Origin: Symmachiella dynata
GTDB lineage: Bacteria; Planctomycetota; Planctomycetia; Planctomycetales; Planctomycetaceae
Direction: 5' to 3'
Assembly (NCBI RefSeq): GCF_007747995.1
Contig: NZ_CP036276.1
Span: forward strand, 2,719,001-2,783,000
DNA length: 64,000 nucleotides
A program made the position numbers and the translations under genes. Below are positions 23,036-31,457 of this stretch, piece by piece; the stretch's first letter is position 1; every line of letters begins with the position of its first letter. The notes beneath the pieces were generated by a model that was not told where the DNA came from, did no database searches, and saw only the letters and a program-made list of their open reading frames with translations.

Positions 23036-24442
23036 ATGCAGCATCAACGGACCGCGGGGACAGAACAACCGGGCTGGCGTTGGGGACCCTTTACGTTTCG
23101 CCTGCCGTTTTATCATACGGGCATCTCGTGGCCGGAATTTTGGCAAGGCATCTTCGTCGCCGGAGCCACCGGCTTAGGACTGGTCCCGCTGTTGGTTGGT
23201 TATTTCGGCCTCTCTTTTGAAGAGGCGGTCGCTTGTATTTTTATCCAATCGATGCTCATCAGCAGCGCGCCGATTCTATTCGGTGAGCCGTTCGCGCCGG
23301 GCTGGATCACCCCCGCATTGCCGCTGGCCATCGCCTTTATTTTAGCAGTCGATAGCGGCGGAAATCCGGTTTATGGAACTCCCGAAGCGAAGTTCCAAAT
23401 GATGACGGCGGTCTCGCTGAATTTTGCGGCCATCCTCTTATTTATGGGTGCCACGGGGCTAGGCCATCGATTCATCCGCTGGCTACCCGATGCGCTAAAG
23501 AGCGGCATCATTTTGGGCGCTGCGATCGCCGCTTTAATGCGGGTCTTGATGGATGAGAAAAAAGAACTGCTGCTGAAACAACCGATCACCACCACTGTGG
23601 CGGTTTCGATCTGTCTGATTCTCACGTTTTCGCTGCCCGTGCAGCAACTCAAATTGCGCTGGCGGTGGTTGGCGAAATTCGCGGGGTTGGGTTTGCTCCC
23701 TGGATTCCTCATTGCTGCTATTGTCGGTCCCTTGGTCGGCGAAATTAGCTACAAAGAAGCGATTGATTCGATCGGAACCAACTTCGACGACATCATCTTG
23801 ATCCCGCCATTTGCCGAGCTGTACCAAAAGGTCTCGCCGTTCGCCATCGGTTGGCCCAGTGCCGAGATGTTTCTCGACGGGCTTCCACTGGCCATCATGG
23901 GCTATGTGATTCTGTTCGGCGATCTGATCACCGGTGCGGAAGTCCTGCAAATGGCGCAGCCTGACCGGCAGGATGAAAAGATCGTGATCGACGTCAACCG
24001 CAGCCACTTTTCGTTGGCCATTCGCAACGCTTTGATGGCGCTGTTTTCACCGTTTTTTCCAACGCAGGGCTGCCTGTGGACCGGGGTGCATGTGATCATC
24101 GTGCAGCGTTGGCGAGAAGGGCGACAGGCGATGGACTCTCTGTACACCGGCATCTCGTCGTACTACGTGTTTGGCGTCCCGCTGTTGTACATGATCCTGC
24201 CGCTGCTGTACGGACTACGGCCGTTGATGGGCATCGCCCTATCGTTGACCCTGGTCCTCACCGGATTCGCCTGTGCGTATGTCGCCATGGGCATTTCCAA
24301 AACACCCATCGAACGAGGCGTCGCCCTGCTCACCGCAGTCGCGCTGGTGGTGTTTCCCAATCCCTGGGTCGGCATGTCCGTAGGGATCGCAGCAACATTA
24401 TTACTAGTCGGCCTACCCAAACGCGATCCCGACCCAGCGTAG
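23036..24442 (+). CDS. Multi-pass membrane transporter, family uncertain
   Basis: The 468-residue hydrophobic protein has about 11-13 predicted membrane segments. It shows short segments reminiscent of the UraA/SulP-type fold (GWITPALPLAIAFIL, VILFGDLITGAEVLQMAQP, FFPTQGCLWTGVHVIIVQ). The substrate cannot be read from sequence. Its place behind glcD and glcE suggests transport of glycolate or another small organic acid, but this is inference. The stop codon TAG at 24440-24442 is also the first three bases of a foldback repeat, so the repeat has landed exactly at the 3' end. Confidence 0.7.
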   Translation: MQHQRTAGTEQPGWRWGPFTFRLPFYHTGISWPEFWQGIFVAGATGLGLVPLLVGYFGLSFEEAVACIFIQSMLISSAPILFGEPFAPGWITPALPLAIAFILAVDSGGNPVYGTPEAKFQMMTAVSLNFAAILLFMGATGLGHRFIRWLPDALKSGIILGAAIAALMRVLMDEKKELLLKQPITTTVAVSICLILTFSLPVQQLKLRWRWLAKFAGLGLLPGFLIAAIVGPLVGEISYKEAIDSIGTNFDDIILIPPFAELYQKVSPFAIGWPSAEMFLDGLPLAIMGYVILFGDLITGAEVLQMAQPDRQDEKIVIDVNRSHFSLAIRNALMALFSPFFPTQGCLWTGVHVIIVQRWREGRQAMDSLYTGISSYYVFGVPLLYMILPLLYGLRPLMGIALSLTLVLTGFACAYVAMGISKTPIERGVALLTAVALVVFPNPWVGMSVGIAATLLLVGLPKRDPDPA

Positions 24443-24667
24443 GATGCGTCGCGACGCACCTTTCTAGGTAGTCCGAGAGATGCGCCTTTGAAAAAAAGAC
24501 GCGCGCAAAGACGCAGAGCCGCAAAGAAGTAAAAGAGGGAACCGTTGAAAACCCTTGGCAATCAAACAGGAAAACTCGTTCCTCGCCAAGCCGCGTCACA
24601 CAACAGCGTTCTTTCAGAAAAAACTCTCTGCGCCTTCGCGTCTCTGCGCGAGACCTTTTCTTTCGTA
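24440..24667. repeat. Foldback repeat, family R2 (copy 2)
   Basis: This copy begins TAGGATGCGTCGCGACGCAC, overlapping the transporter stop codon. It keeps the block AGACGCAGAGCCGCAAAGAA, then CGCCAAGCCGC, then CGTCTCTGCGCGAGACC, and ends TTTCTTTCGTA, the same order as at 18951-19190. It fills nearly all the space between the transporter and the convergent kinase gene, where it could act as a bidirectional terminator. Confidence 0.75.
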
Positions 24668-24683
24668 ACCGAGATCGATCCGC

Positions 24684-26117
24684 TCAGTGATGGTCTTCCC
24701 CGGTGAGCCGGTTTTCGATTTCATCGGCGCGGGTGGAGACTTCGAGGATGCTGCGGCGGATTTCTTCGACATCGACCGTGGAGCGTAGGTGTGAGTTGAC
24801 CATCACAAACATTTCTCGCCCGTCGACTTCGCGAATCGCCAAACTACCGTGTGGAATTTGCGAATTGAGCCGCAACGCCGTTTCAAAAAATTCCGGATCG
24901 GCCGGGCAACAGATGCTGTAGATCAATAGCAAACATTCCCCGGCATGATGGTCGCTTGGTTCGACAAACAACACCTGCCGGCGGCCATCGGGCAATTCAT
25001 GATCGATACGATACCGCAGGTCTTGTCGCGTCCAACGAATCGACGGATCGTTGAGGAAAGCATCGGTCAGCAACGATTCCAAATCGCGCGTCTGACCTAA
25101 AACCGCCTGCAGCAATTGCGCCGCTTCGATCCCGTCGCAAGGCCGGTTGCGCGGGCTTTTGGCCAACAGCAAGCTGAGCACTTCGCCCATGACCAGACTG
25201 ACACGGGGATTGAAATCGCGAATGTTCGGCAACGCTTCAGTCGCAACCTGTGCCATCAATTCATCAATCGACTTGGCCACATAAGGCAGGCGGCCGCTGA
25301 GCATCAAAAAGTAACAGACCCCCAGCGCATAGACGTCGCTTGCGGGGCTGGCTGGTTCGCCGTGGAACAATTCCGGCGCCATGAAGTTCGGCGTGCCGGC
25401 CAAATCTTTGGGAAATTTCCGGAGTGTGGATATCCGTTTCGCCAATCCAAAGTCAGCAAGCTTGGCAATGCCTTGATGGTTCAGCAAGATATTGTCGGGC
25501 TTGAGGTCGCGATGCACGATCCCTGCGCGATGCGCCGTTGCGAGTCCGTTGGCAATTGTCGTCGCCAAAGCGGTGGCCCGAATCGGTGTCAATCGTTGTT
25601 CATCGCGGAGCAATCGTTGCAACGAGCGCCCGGCGATAAATTCCATTTCTAAAAAATGAAACCCGTTTTCTTGTCCAATCGCGTGAATTGTAACCACATT
25701 GGGGTGGATCAATGACGCCGTGGCGCGGCCTTCGTTGACGAAGCGTTCAACGTAGTCTTGATCGATTTCCGCGGATTTGGGAGACAGAATCTTCAGCGCG
25801 CAGTACCGATCCAAATCACGGTGCTTCGCCAGATAGACCCGTCCCATACCCCCACTGCCAATCAACGATTCCAATTCGTAGACGCTCAGCGCACTGCCCA
25901 ACAGGTCGTCGAATTCTTCCGAGGGCTCCTTGTAATACGTGCCGTTGCCGTGCCAGTCGTGAATCAGCAATGTTTCCTGCAGCTGATCACCCATGATATC
26001 GGGCAGGGCCGCGCCGCATCGCGTGCATTCGCCATCCACAGTGGCCAGCCGCTCATTGCAGCCCGGGCAAAAGACGACATTGGGAGCGGCATCGGATTGT
26101 TCGGTGATGGAATTCAC
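24684..26117 (-). CDS. Serine/threonine protein kinase with N-terminal zinc ribbon
   Basis: The 477-residue protein starts with a CxxC-CxxC ribbon (FCPGCNERLATVDGECTRCG). A Hanks-type kinase domain follows: glycine loop IGSGGMGRVYLAKH, lysine CALKIL, catalytic loop HRDLKPDNILLN, DFGLAK and MAPE. The C-terminal 130 residues (TRQDLRYRIDHELPDGRRQVLFVE onward) have no transmembrane segment and resemble a YbjN or type-III-chaperone-like fold, which may sense or bind a partner. All catalytic residues are present. It is soluble, unlike many PASTA or membrane kinases. The target is unknown. Confidence 0.9.
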   Translation of the reverse strand: MNSITEQSDAAPNVVFCPGCNERLATVDGECTRCGAALPDIMGDQLQETLLIHDWHGNGTYYKEPSEEFDDLLGSALSVYELESLIGSGGMGRVYLAKHRDLDRYCALKILSPKSAEIDQDYVERFVNEGRATASLIHPNVVTIHAIGQENGFHFLEMEFIAGRSLQRLLRDEQRLTPIRATALATTIANGLATAHRAGIVHRDLKPDNILLNHQGIAKLADFGLAKRISTLRKFPKDLAGTPNFMAPELFHGEPASPASDVYALGVCYFLMLSGRLPYVAKSIDELMAQVATEALPNIRDFNPRVSLVMGEVLSLLLAKSPRNRPCDGIEAAQLLQAVLGQTRDLESLLTDAFLNDPSIRWTRQDLRYRIDHELPDGRRQVLFVEPSDHHAGECLLLIYSICCPADPEFFETALRLNSQIPHGSLAIREVDGREMFVMVNSHLRSTVDVEEIRRSILEVSTRADEIENRLTGEDHH

Positions 26118-26467
26118 GAGTCAGTCACGGTTGGGGAAGCAAAAGTGTGCCAACGATTAAGGAGCGCAATTCGTTCCATTTCAACAAGAATGGACGGCAG
26201 ATTCCAATAAACGGACAATTTTGGCGAATCACGAGTGTTGCTTTATGGAGTGATTCGCCGACGAGGCGAGAATCTTGAGGAGTTTCATCGCCATCGGGCA
26301 ATGGTTGCTGAGAGACTAATTGACCCCATTTGGATTGCGCGGTATACCAGACGCGCAGCGGAGAGACTGCCACCTTTTGCTGCGCGGTACTCACCTTAAT
26401 TTACTATGTCCCGTCCCGGAGTACAGCGCCGGAAACGGTCATTTTCCCGGTAAGGGGCCCAGAATCT
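26118..26467. other. Divergent intergenic region
   Basis: This 350-bp region lies between the leftward kinase gene and the rightward CPBP protease gene and should hold both promoters. Frames that enter it, including a 46-codon extension of the CPBP frame, do not look coding. No repeat, RNA gene or clear operator was recognised. Confidence 0.4.
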
Positions 26468-27640
26468 ATGTCGCACACACCGCCCGAGGGTACCGATGAG
26501 CCGACACCGCTGGTGAATTTTGACCCGCCGGTCGAAGAAACCCCAGGCGCTGCGGGCGAGACAGAGGCGGCGTTGACCGATCAGGATCAAAAGGTCGAAA
26601 TCAACGTTGCGCCGCAGCCGACATGGTTCATGCGGACCGTTTTTCCCGGTCTCGAAGCCGTTGGCTGGATGGTGGGTACGCTGATTGCAATATTCACCGG
26701 CTCTATTGCAGCGGCCATAGTGGTGAGTGTGGTTTGGATAGTGGCTCACCCCAACAGCGAGTTCTCACCCACAATTATCGAACAACAGGTCATGTTGCCG
26801 GCGTTGGTTGGCTCACAAGTCTTTTTGATCGGCTTTGCGGCGTTGGGTGTCTTTGTGCGGTTCGGCACAAAATTTCCCCGCACGTTGGGACTGCGGGGCT
26901 TGTCGCTGGGTCATTTGCTGGTCGTGCTCGGATTGACGTTGCCGGTTCAGTTTCTCGCGCATGCTTGGTCGAGCTTGGCCAGTGGCCTGTTGGAGTCGGT
27001 CGGCATTACCATCTCCTCGCAAGAGTACATGGAACAAATGCAACAAGTCCTCGGCGCCGGTCCGCTCGTCATCATGTGGCTGTTGATGGCCGTTTGCCCA
27101 GCGGTGGGTGAAGAGTTGGTCTTCCGCGGCATCATCGGAAACACGCTCGTGCGCAATTGGGGGGCATGGTGGGGCGTGCTCGCCACATCGGTGCTCTTTG
27201 GCGTGATACACCTCATCCCCATTCAGGCGATTGCCGTCATCCCATTGGGCATGGCGATGCATTACGTCTACTTGATGACCAAGAGCTTTTGGGCACCGGT
27301 CCTGTTGCACCTTGCCAACAACTCCTTGGCGCTGCTCATGATGGAAGCCACCGGCGAGTTGACCGCGGCGGAAGCAGAGTCGCTTGAGGAACCGTTGTCG
27401 GGGGGGATCCTCGCCGCTTCACTGCTGACCGCTGCCTGTCTATTCGGTATCCTCTGGCAAACCCGCCGCCTGTCGGGTAGCGCGAGCGCGGTGGAGGTTG
27501 ACGATGCGGCACACATCGACACGGTCACAGGCGGCGAAGGGAAATTGACGTCAAACCCCGCGACGCCCATGACCTATCTGGCTGCTGCAGTCAGCCTAGC
27601 CGGAGTGGGTGTGCTGACATATTTGATGATCATGGAATAA
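26468..27640 (+). CDS. CPBP family intramembrane metalloprotease
   Basis: The start at 26468 gives 390 residues. An acidic cytoplasmic N-terminus leads into about eight membrane segments. The CPBP (Rce1-like) motifs are present: EELVFRG near residue 215 and FGVIHLIPIQA near 245, then HLANNSLALLM near 290. Such enzymes are membrane-embedded proteases, some involved in prenyl-protein processing, bacteriocin immunity or protein export. The upstream 46 codons in the same frame are rejected because they cross the promoter region. It is convergent with the next gene, only 25 bp away. Confidence 0.88.
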   Translation: MSHTPPEGTDEPTPLVNFDPPVEETPGAAGETEAALTDQDQKVEINVAPQPTWFMRTVFPGLEAVGWMVGTLIAIFTGSIAAAIVVSVVWIVAHPNSEFSPTIIEQQVMLPALVGSQVFLIGFAALGVFVRFGTKFPRTLGLRGLSLGHLLVVLGLTLPVQFLAHAWSSLASGLLESVGITISSQEYMEQMQQVLGAGPLVIMWLLMAVCPAVGEELVFRGIIGNTLVRNWGAWWGVLATSVLFGVIHLIPIQAIAVIPLGMAMHYVYLMTKSFWAPVLLHLANNSLALLMMEATGELTAAEAESLEEPLSGGILAASLLTAACLFGILWQTRRLSGSASAVEVDDAAHIDTVTGGEGKLTSNPATPMTYLAAAVSLAGVGVLTYLMIME

Positions 27641-27665
27641 CGGTCGGCACAGGAATCGCCACTCG

Positions 27666-28385
27666 CTATTGCTTGGGTTTGTCGACTTTCTTGCCGTACA
27701 AGAGGATATCGTCGAAATTCCCCGTGTCGTCAAACGAACCGATGCCGACTTGGCCCCAAGTGAAGTTCTTGTCGACGGCCGTCATCACGGGCGTTTCCAT
27801 GTCATCGAAATAAATATCGATCGTGCCCGATTCGACATTGCGAATCACGCGGGCGTGATGCCAATCGTCATCCCAGTTTGTCCCGTCGGTCGTTTTGGTG
27901 GAAATCGATTTTCGGTCGGCGTCGTTGACGATAAAGATGTTGTTGGCGTGCGGATCCATCTTCTTGCCCAAGTGCACATAATACAGATGCGACGGATCTT
28001 GGTATCCGAAAAACATGCACAAGTCGCGGTGGCCATAATCCTTGATCGTCGATTGCAACTGCACATCCAGCACGAAGTCGCTGACGTATAAGTCCTTGAT
28101 AAACGCGCGGTTGTAGGGCGAACGATAGGGCGTCTTGAGCTTAATGCTTTTATGTTGGCTATAGACGTGGTTATCCCCTTGGTGCGTAACCTTCCAACCT
28201 TCAGCGTTCGCCGGCAACCAACGCTTGGCCTCACCTGTTTCAAAGTCATCTTCAAAGATCAGCGGCAAGCCATCGAGCGTTTTGGCCGGTTTCGCTTTTT
28301 CATCGGCCAAGCCCCATGAGGCGAGCGCCGCAGTGACGACGAGCAAAGCAGTGGAAATCCGCGTGAGAGATTTGGGCGATATCAT
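27666..28385 (-). CDS. Exported concanavalin-like (LamG/DUF1080-type) protein
   Basis: The 239-residue protein has a signal peptide (ISTALLVVTAALASWGLADE). A beta-sandwich domain follows with typical segments LIFEDDFETGEAKRWLP, DLCMFFGYQDPSHLYYVHLG, WHHARVIRNVESGTIDIYFDD and VGIGSFDDTGNFDDILLYG. This pattern resembles the DUF1080/LamG glycoside-binding folds common in planctomycetes, suggesting polysaccharide or glycan binding outside the cytoplasm. No catalytic residue set can be assigned. AGGAAAA precedes the ATG. Confidence 0.72.
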   Translation of the reverse strand: MISPKSLTRISTALLVVTAALASWGLADEKAKPAKTLDGLPLIFEDDFETGEAKRWLPANAEGWKVTHQGDNHVYSQHKSIKLKTPYRSPYNRAFIKDLYVSDFVLDVQLQSTIKDYGHRDLCMFFGYQDPSHLYYVHLGKKMDPHANNIFIVNDADRKSISTKTTDGTNWDDDWHHARVIRNVESGTIDIYFDDMETPVMTAVDKNFTWGQVGIGSFDDTGNFDDILLYGKKVDKPKQ

Positions 28386-28447
28386 GTGATGTTTTCCTAA
28401 GTTAAAAGTCTGTTGTCGTCAGCGGTTGTTCATACTCTTGTGGCGGA

Positions 28448-29737
28448 TCAGCGCCGTGCGCGAAACGCCCGCTGTAATTCATCCAAACTGGTCACGCCTT
28501 CGGCTACCAGCCGCAAACCGTCCTTTTGCAGGCTGTGCATGCCTTCTTTTTTCGCTTGGGCGCGGATCGCTTCGGTTGTGGGGTTTTCGAGAATGACTTT
28601 TTTCATCCCCTCGGTCATTTCAATCAATTCAAACAACCCCACCCGTCCCTGAAATCCCAATGCATCGCATTCTTCGCAGGGATCGAACTCCTCTCCTTGC
28701 GGCGCCCGTCGACACAATTGCGTCAGATCCTTGGGCAAACCCGCTTTGGCCAGGAAGGTCGGATTGGGACGAAAGACCTGTTTGCAGTCGTTGCACAAGC
28801 GACGAATCAGCAACTGGCTGACAACGCCGCGCACCGCATCGACGACCAATTGTGGACTCTGGGTCCATTCAATCAATTGCACCAGGCCGGCGGCAGCATT
28901 AGCGGCGGGGAACTCCGAAACCAGTTTTCCTTCGTTGTGGAAACTGAGGAACGTTTTCGTGGTTTCCGCATCGGTCAATTTGTTGAGATAGATGATGTCC
29001 GCTTCTTTGCGAAAGCAACGCGTCATTGCTTCCTTTAACGTTTCGTCGGGGTTGAATTCGAACGGCGTAATGTTCGGCAATTCATCGCAGCCCAGGTCAC
29101 CCATGGAAAACATCTGATTCAAATACGGATCCAAGCCGCTCATCACGCCGTGTGCGGTCGTGGTGGTTCCGGAATTCGGTGGCCCAGCGATACCCAGGAA
29201 GCCGTTGGAAGAGAGAACTTCTCGGAGTTTCAGTTTGAACTCCTCGTCCCCTCCCAGATCTTCGATCGTGATCAGTTCGTGCGACAAATCTTGCACGCGG
29301 ATCACTAACCGTTCGCCGCTGGCTGTCGGGGTGACGGCGATGTCGAGGACGTACTTAAACCCCTCCAACTCAGCTCGCAGACCGCTGGATTGTTTTTTGT
29401 CGCGGACTTTCACGTCCAGCCCCGCCAACATTTTCAACATCTGAGTGATGGCGTTTGCTTCCTGTTTACCCAAGCGTCCGCCGGAGTAGGGCAGGCCGTC
29501 AATATATAACGTCAACTGCGACTGAGCACCTTTGGGATCGATCCGCATCATTTCCGCACGCCTTAGCAAGGCGTCGGTGACCAGTTCTTTGGCTGGAATC
29601 AGACCCACGTCGACTAACCGCTGGGCTTTGGCCAAGTTCGGATTCTTGTCGTTGGTTGCCCCTTTGAATTTGACGTAGTCATACTCTTCGTCAACTGTTG
29701 GTTCATCGTCGTCTTTTTTTCCAAATCCAAAAATCAT
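28448..29737 (-). CDS. GspE/PilB-like secretion ATPase homologue with degenerate nucleotide motifs
   Basis: The 429-residue protein aligns by eye with type II/IV ATPases: an N2 domain (ERLVIRVQDLS), the ATPase core, and a C-terminal four-cysteine zinc site (CNDC near 316 and CEEC near 354) with GRVGLFELIEMTEGMK. The Walker A loop reads GPPNSGTTTT near residues 190-199, so the essential Lys of GSGKT is Thr. The Walker B/Asp-box segment reads LNKLTDAET in place of VGEIRDxET. Other core features remain. It probably cannot hydrolyse ATP and may be a structural or regulatory paralogue. No pilus or secretion genes adjoin. Confidence 0.85.
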   Translation of the reverse strand: MIFGFGKKDDDEPTVDEEYDYVKFKGATNDKNPNLAKAQRLVDVGLIPAKELVTDALLRRAEMMRIDPKGAQSQLTLYIDGLPYSGGRLGKQEANAITQMLKMLAGLDVKVRDKKQSSGLRAELEGFKYVLDIAVTPTASGERLVIRVQDLSHELITIEDLGGDEEFKLKLREVLSSNGFLGIAGPPNSGTTTTAHGVMSGLDPYLNQMFSMGDLGCDELPNITPFEFNPDETLKEAMTRCFRKEADIIYLNKLTDAETTKTFLSFHNEGKLVSEFPAANAAAGLVQLIEWTQSPQLVVDAVRGVVSQLLIRRLCNDCKQVFRPNPTFLAKAGLPKDLTQLCRRAPQGEEFDPCEECDALGFQGRVGLFELIEMTEGMKKVILENPTTEAIRAQAKKEGMHSLQKDGLRLVAEGVTSLDELQRAFRARR

Positions 29738-30007
29738 TGCCGGCTCCCGGCTGCTAGCAGCCTCAATCGTCGAGTACGGTCACGGGTCTTCGAAAACGGC
29801 ACACCGCGATCCATTCCCTGGCGGAGAATGAAAGGACACGACGTGCGCACCCTGACCGTCTGTTCGTCTTCTTTATGTCTGACTCCCTGCCCACGGCAGA
29901 GATGTAGCAAATCCCAAGCGGATTTCCTCTAAAATACCCTTTTGTGCGCCCGACGACAACGCTGTGCCATTGGCAAACCGGCCGTCTCAACGGTTGGAAT
30001 CCGCAAG

Positions 30008-31210
30008 TTAGCCCTTCGACGCCTCATTGGGGGGCAAGGAGTCCGTATTGGCCGCTTTTTCCGGCAGCGGGGCGTCAACTTGGTGCAGCTTCATGAATTT
30101 GCGATCCAGGTAATCCTTCCATTTCCAGGCCCAGCGGCTGTGGAAGGCTCGGCCGTGGTATTGTCCGATCGCTTTGCCATCCCCGGTCGCCAGCAATGAC
30201 AAAAAACTGGACTGCGGATGAAACTCCTGCAACGGCTGGTTTTGAAAAGACCGCCTAAGATTCTCCCAAAGCACCGGCCCTTGCCGGACCGCATAAACGC
30301 CCGCTTTAGGAACGGGGTTGGCGGGAAATGTCGCCGTATCGCCCACGACAAACACGTTCTCTGCGCTTGTCGATTGCAATGTCGGGCGCGTCGCCAGAAA
30401 TCCGTCGTCCGCCTTGGCCAAATCGAATCCGCTCAACACCGGCGGCGGCGCTGCTGTGGTGGCGGTAATGATGATGTCCGCGGCGAGACTCCGGCCGTTT
30501 TCCAAGATCAATTGACGGCCATCAAAATCCGCGACGCGTTGTTGCAGATGGGGCACAATACCACGTCGCTGTAATTCCTCCCGAGCGAGTTGCTGAGTTT
30601 TGGGCAGGGAACCTCCAAGGATTGTCTCGCCTCTCTCAATCAAATGCAGCTGGGCCGAGATCAATCGCTGGGCCAGATATTCATGAAGGCAAAACGAAAC
30701 TTCCACCCCCGCCGCGCCGCCACCGACAATGACGACGGACACCGTCGCTGTTTCATTTCCATCCTGCGTCACCTCCGCGAGCCGTTCCTGCAAACGATGG
30801 TGAAACGTCGCCATCGGTTTGATGCTCAGTACCGCAGGCTGTTGCCGCAACGGGTCTGGAATCTTCGGCACCGAGCCAATGCCAATCGCAGCCACGTCGT
30901 ACCGCAGCGGCGGACGGTTGGCCAACAGGACGTGTTGTTGTGCGGAATCCAAACCGACCGCTTCTTCATAAACCACGCGCACACCGCTCGCCGCAGCAAG
31001 CCGATCGAGGTCGATTTCCATCTCTCGCGGCTCATACAACCCCGCCAAGGTACCCGGCAACATTCCACTATAGGTCGCGCGGTTGAAGGCGGAAATCAAG
31101 GTCACGCTCACACACGGAATCGGCTGTTCCCGCCACATGCGCACAATATGCAGATTCGTATGCCCCGCGCCAATCAGCACCAGATTTTGAGCAGGTAACG
31201 TTTCTTGCAT
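30008..31210 (-). CDS. FAD-dependent pyridine nucleotide-disulfide oxidoreductase (SelD-associated type)
   Basis: The 400-residue protein has an N-terminal FAD loop (LVLIGAGHTNLHIVRMW) and the family segment TYSGMLPGTLAGLYEPREMEIDL. A second nucleotide site follows (VSVVIVGGGAAGVEVSFCL) and then VFVVGDTATFP near the C-terminus. It matches the subfamily resembling the oxidoreductase fused to, or found beside, selenophosphate synthetase SelD, itself akin to NDH-2. No selD gene is in the window. Substrate unknown; a quinone or small-molecule reductase is possible. Confidence 0.85.
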   Translation of the reverse strand: MQETLPAQNLVLIGAGHTNLHIVRMWREQPIPCVSVTLISAFNRATYSGMLPGTLAGLYEPREMEIDLDRLAAASGVRVVYEEAVGLDSAQQHVLLANRPPLRYDVAAIGIGSVPKIPDPLRQQPAVLSIKPMATFHHRLQERLAEVTQDGNETATVSVVIVGGGAAGVEVSFCLHEYLAQRLISAQLHLIERGETILGGSLPKTQQLAREELQRRGIVPHLQQRVADFDGRQLILENGRSLAADIIITATTAAPPPVLSGFDLAKADDGFLATRPTLQSTSAENVFVVGDTATFPANPVPKAGVYAVRQGPVLWENLRRSFQNQPLQEFHPQSSFLSLLATGDGKAIGQYHGRAFHSRWAWKWKDYLDRKFMKLHQVDAPLPEKAANTDSLPPNEASKG

Positions 31211-31457
31211 GACAGTGCCAGCGATTGGATGAACTGTGCGTAGTGGGTCTTAACCCAACGATCATCCCACAATCAAAGCAGCGCGGCAATCGATGGCCTT
31301 GAGGAGACTACAAGGCAATCGCCAATCCAACACCCTCAAGCCTCACCCCTCAAGCCTCACCCCCCCCGGCGACTTGCCGTGAGGCGGCCGATGTGTCACG
31401 ATTTCAGTATCAAAGAATCCCCCAAGCCCCAACGCCCCTTAGCGAGGAACCCTCCTC

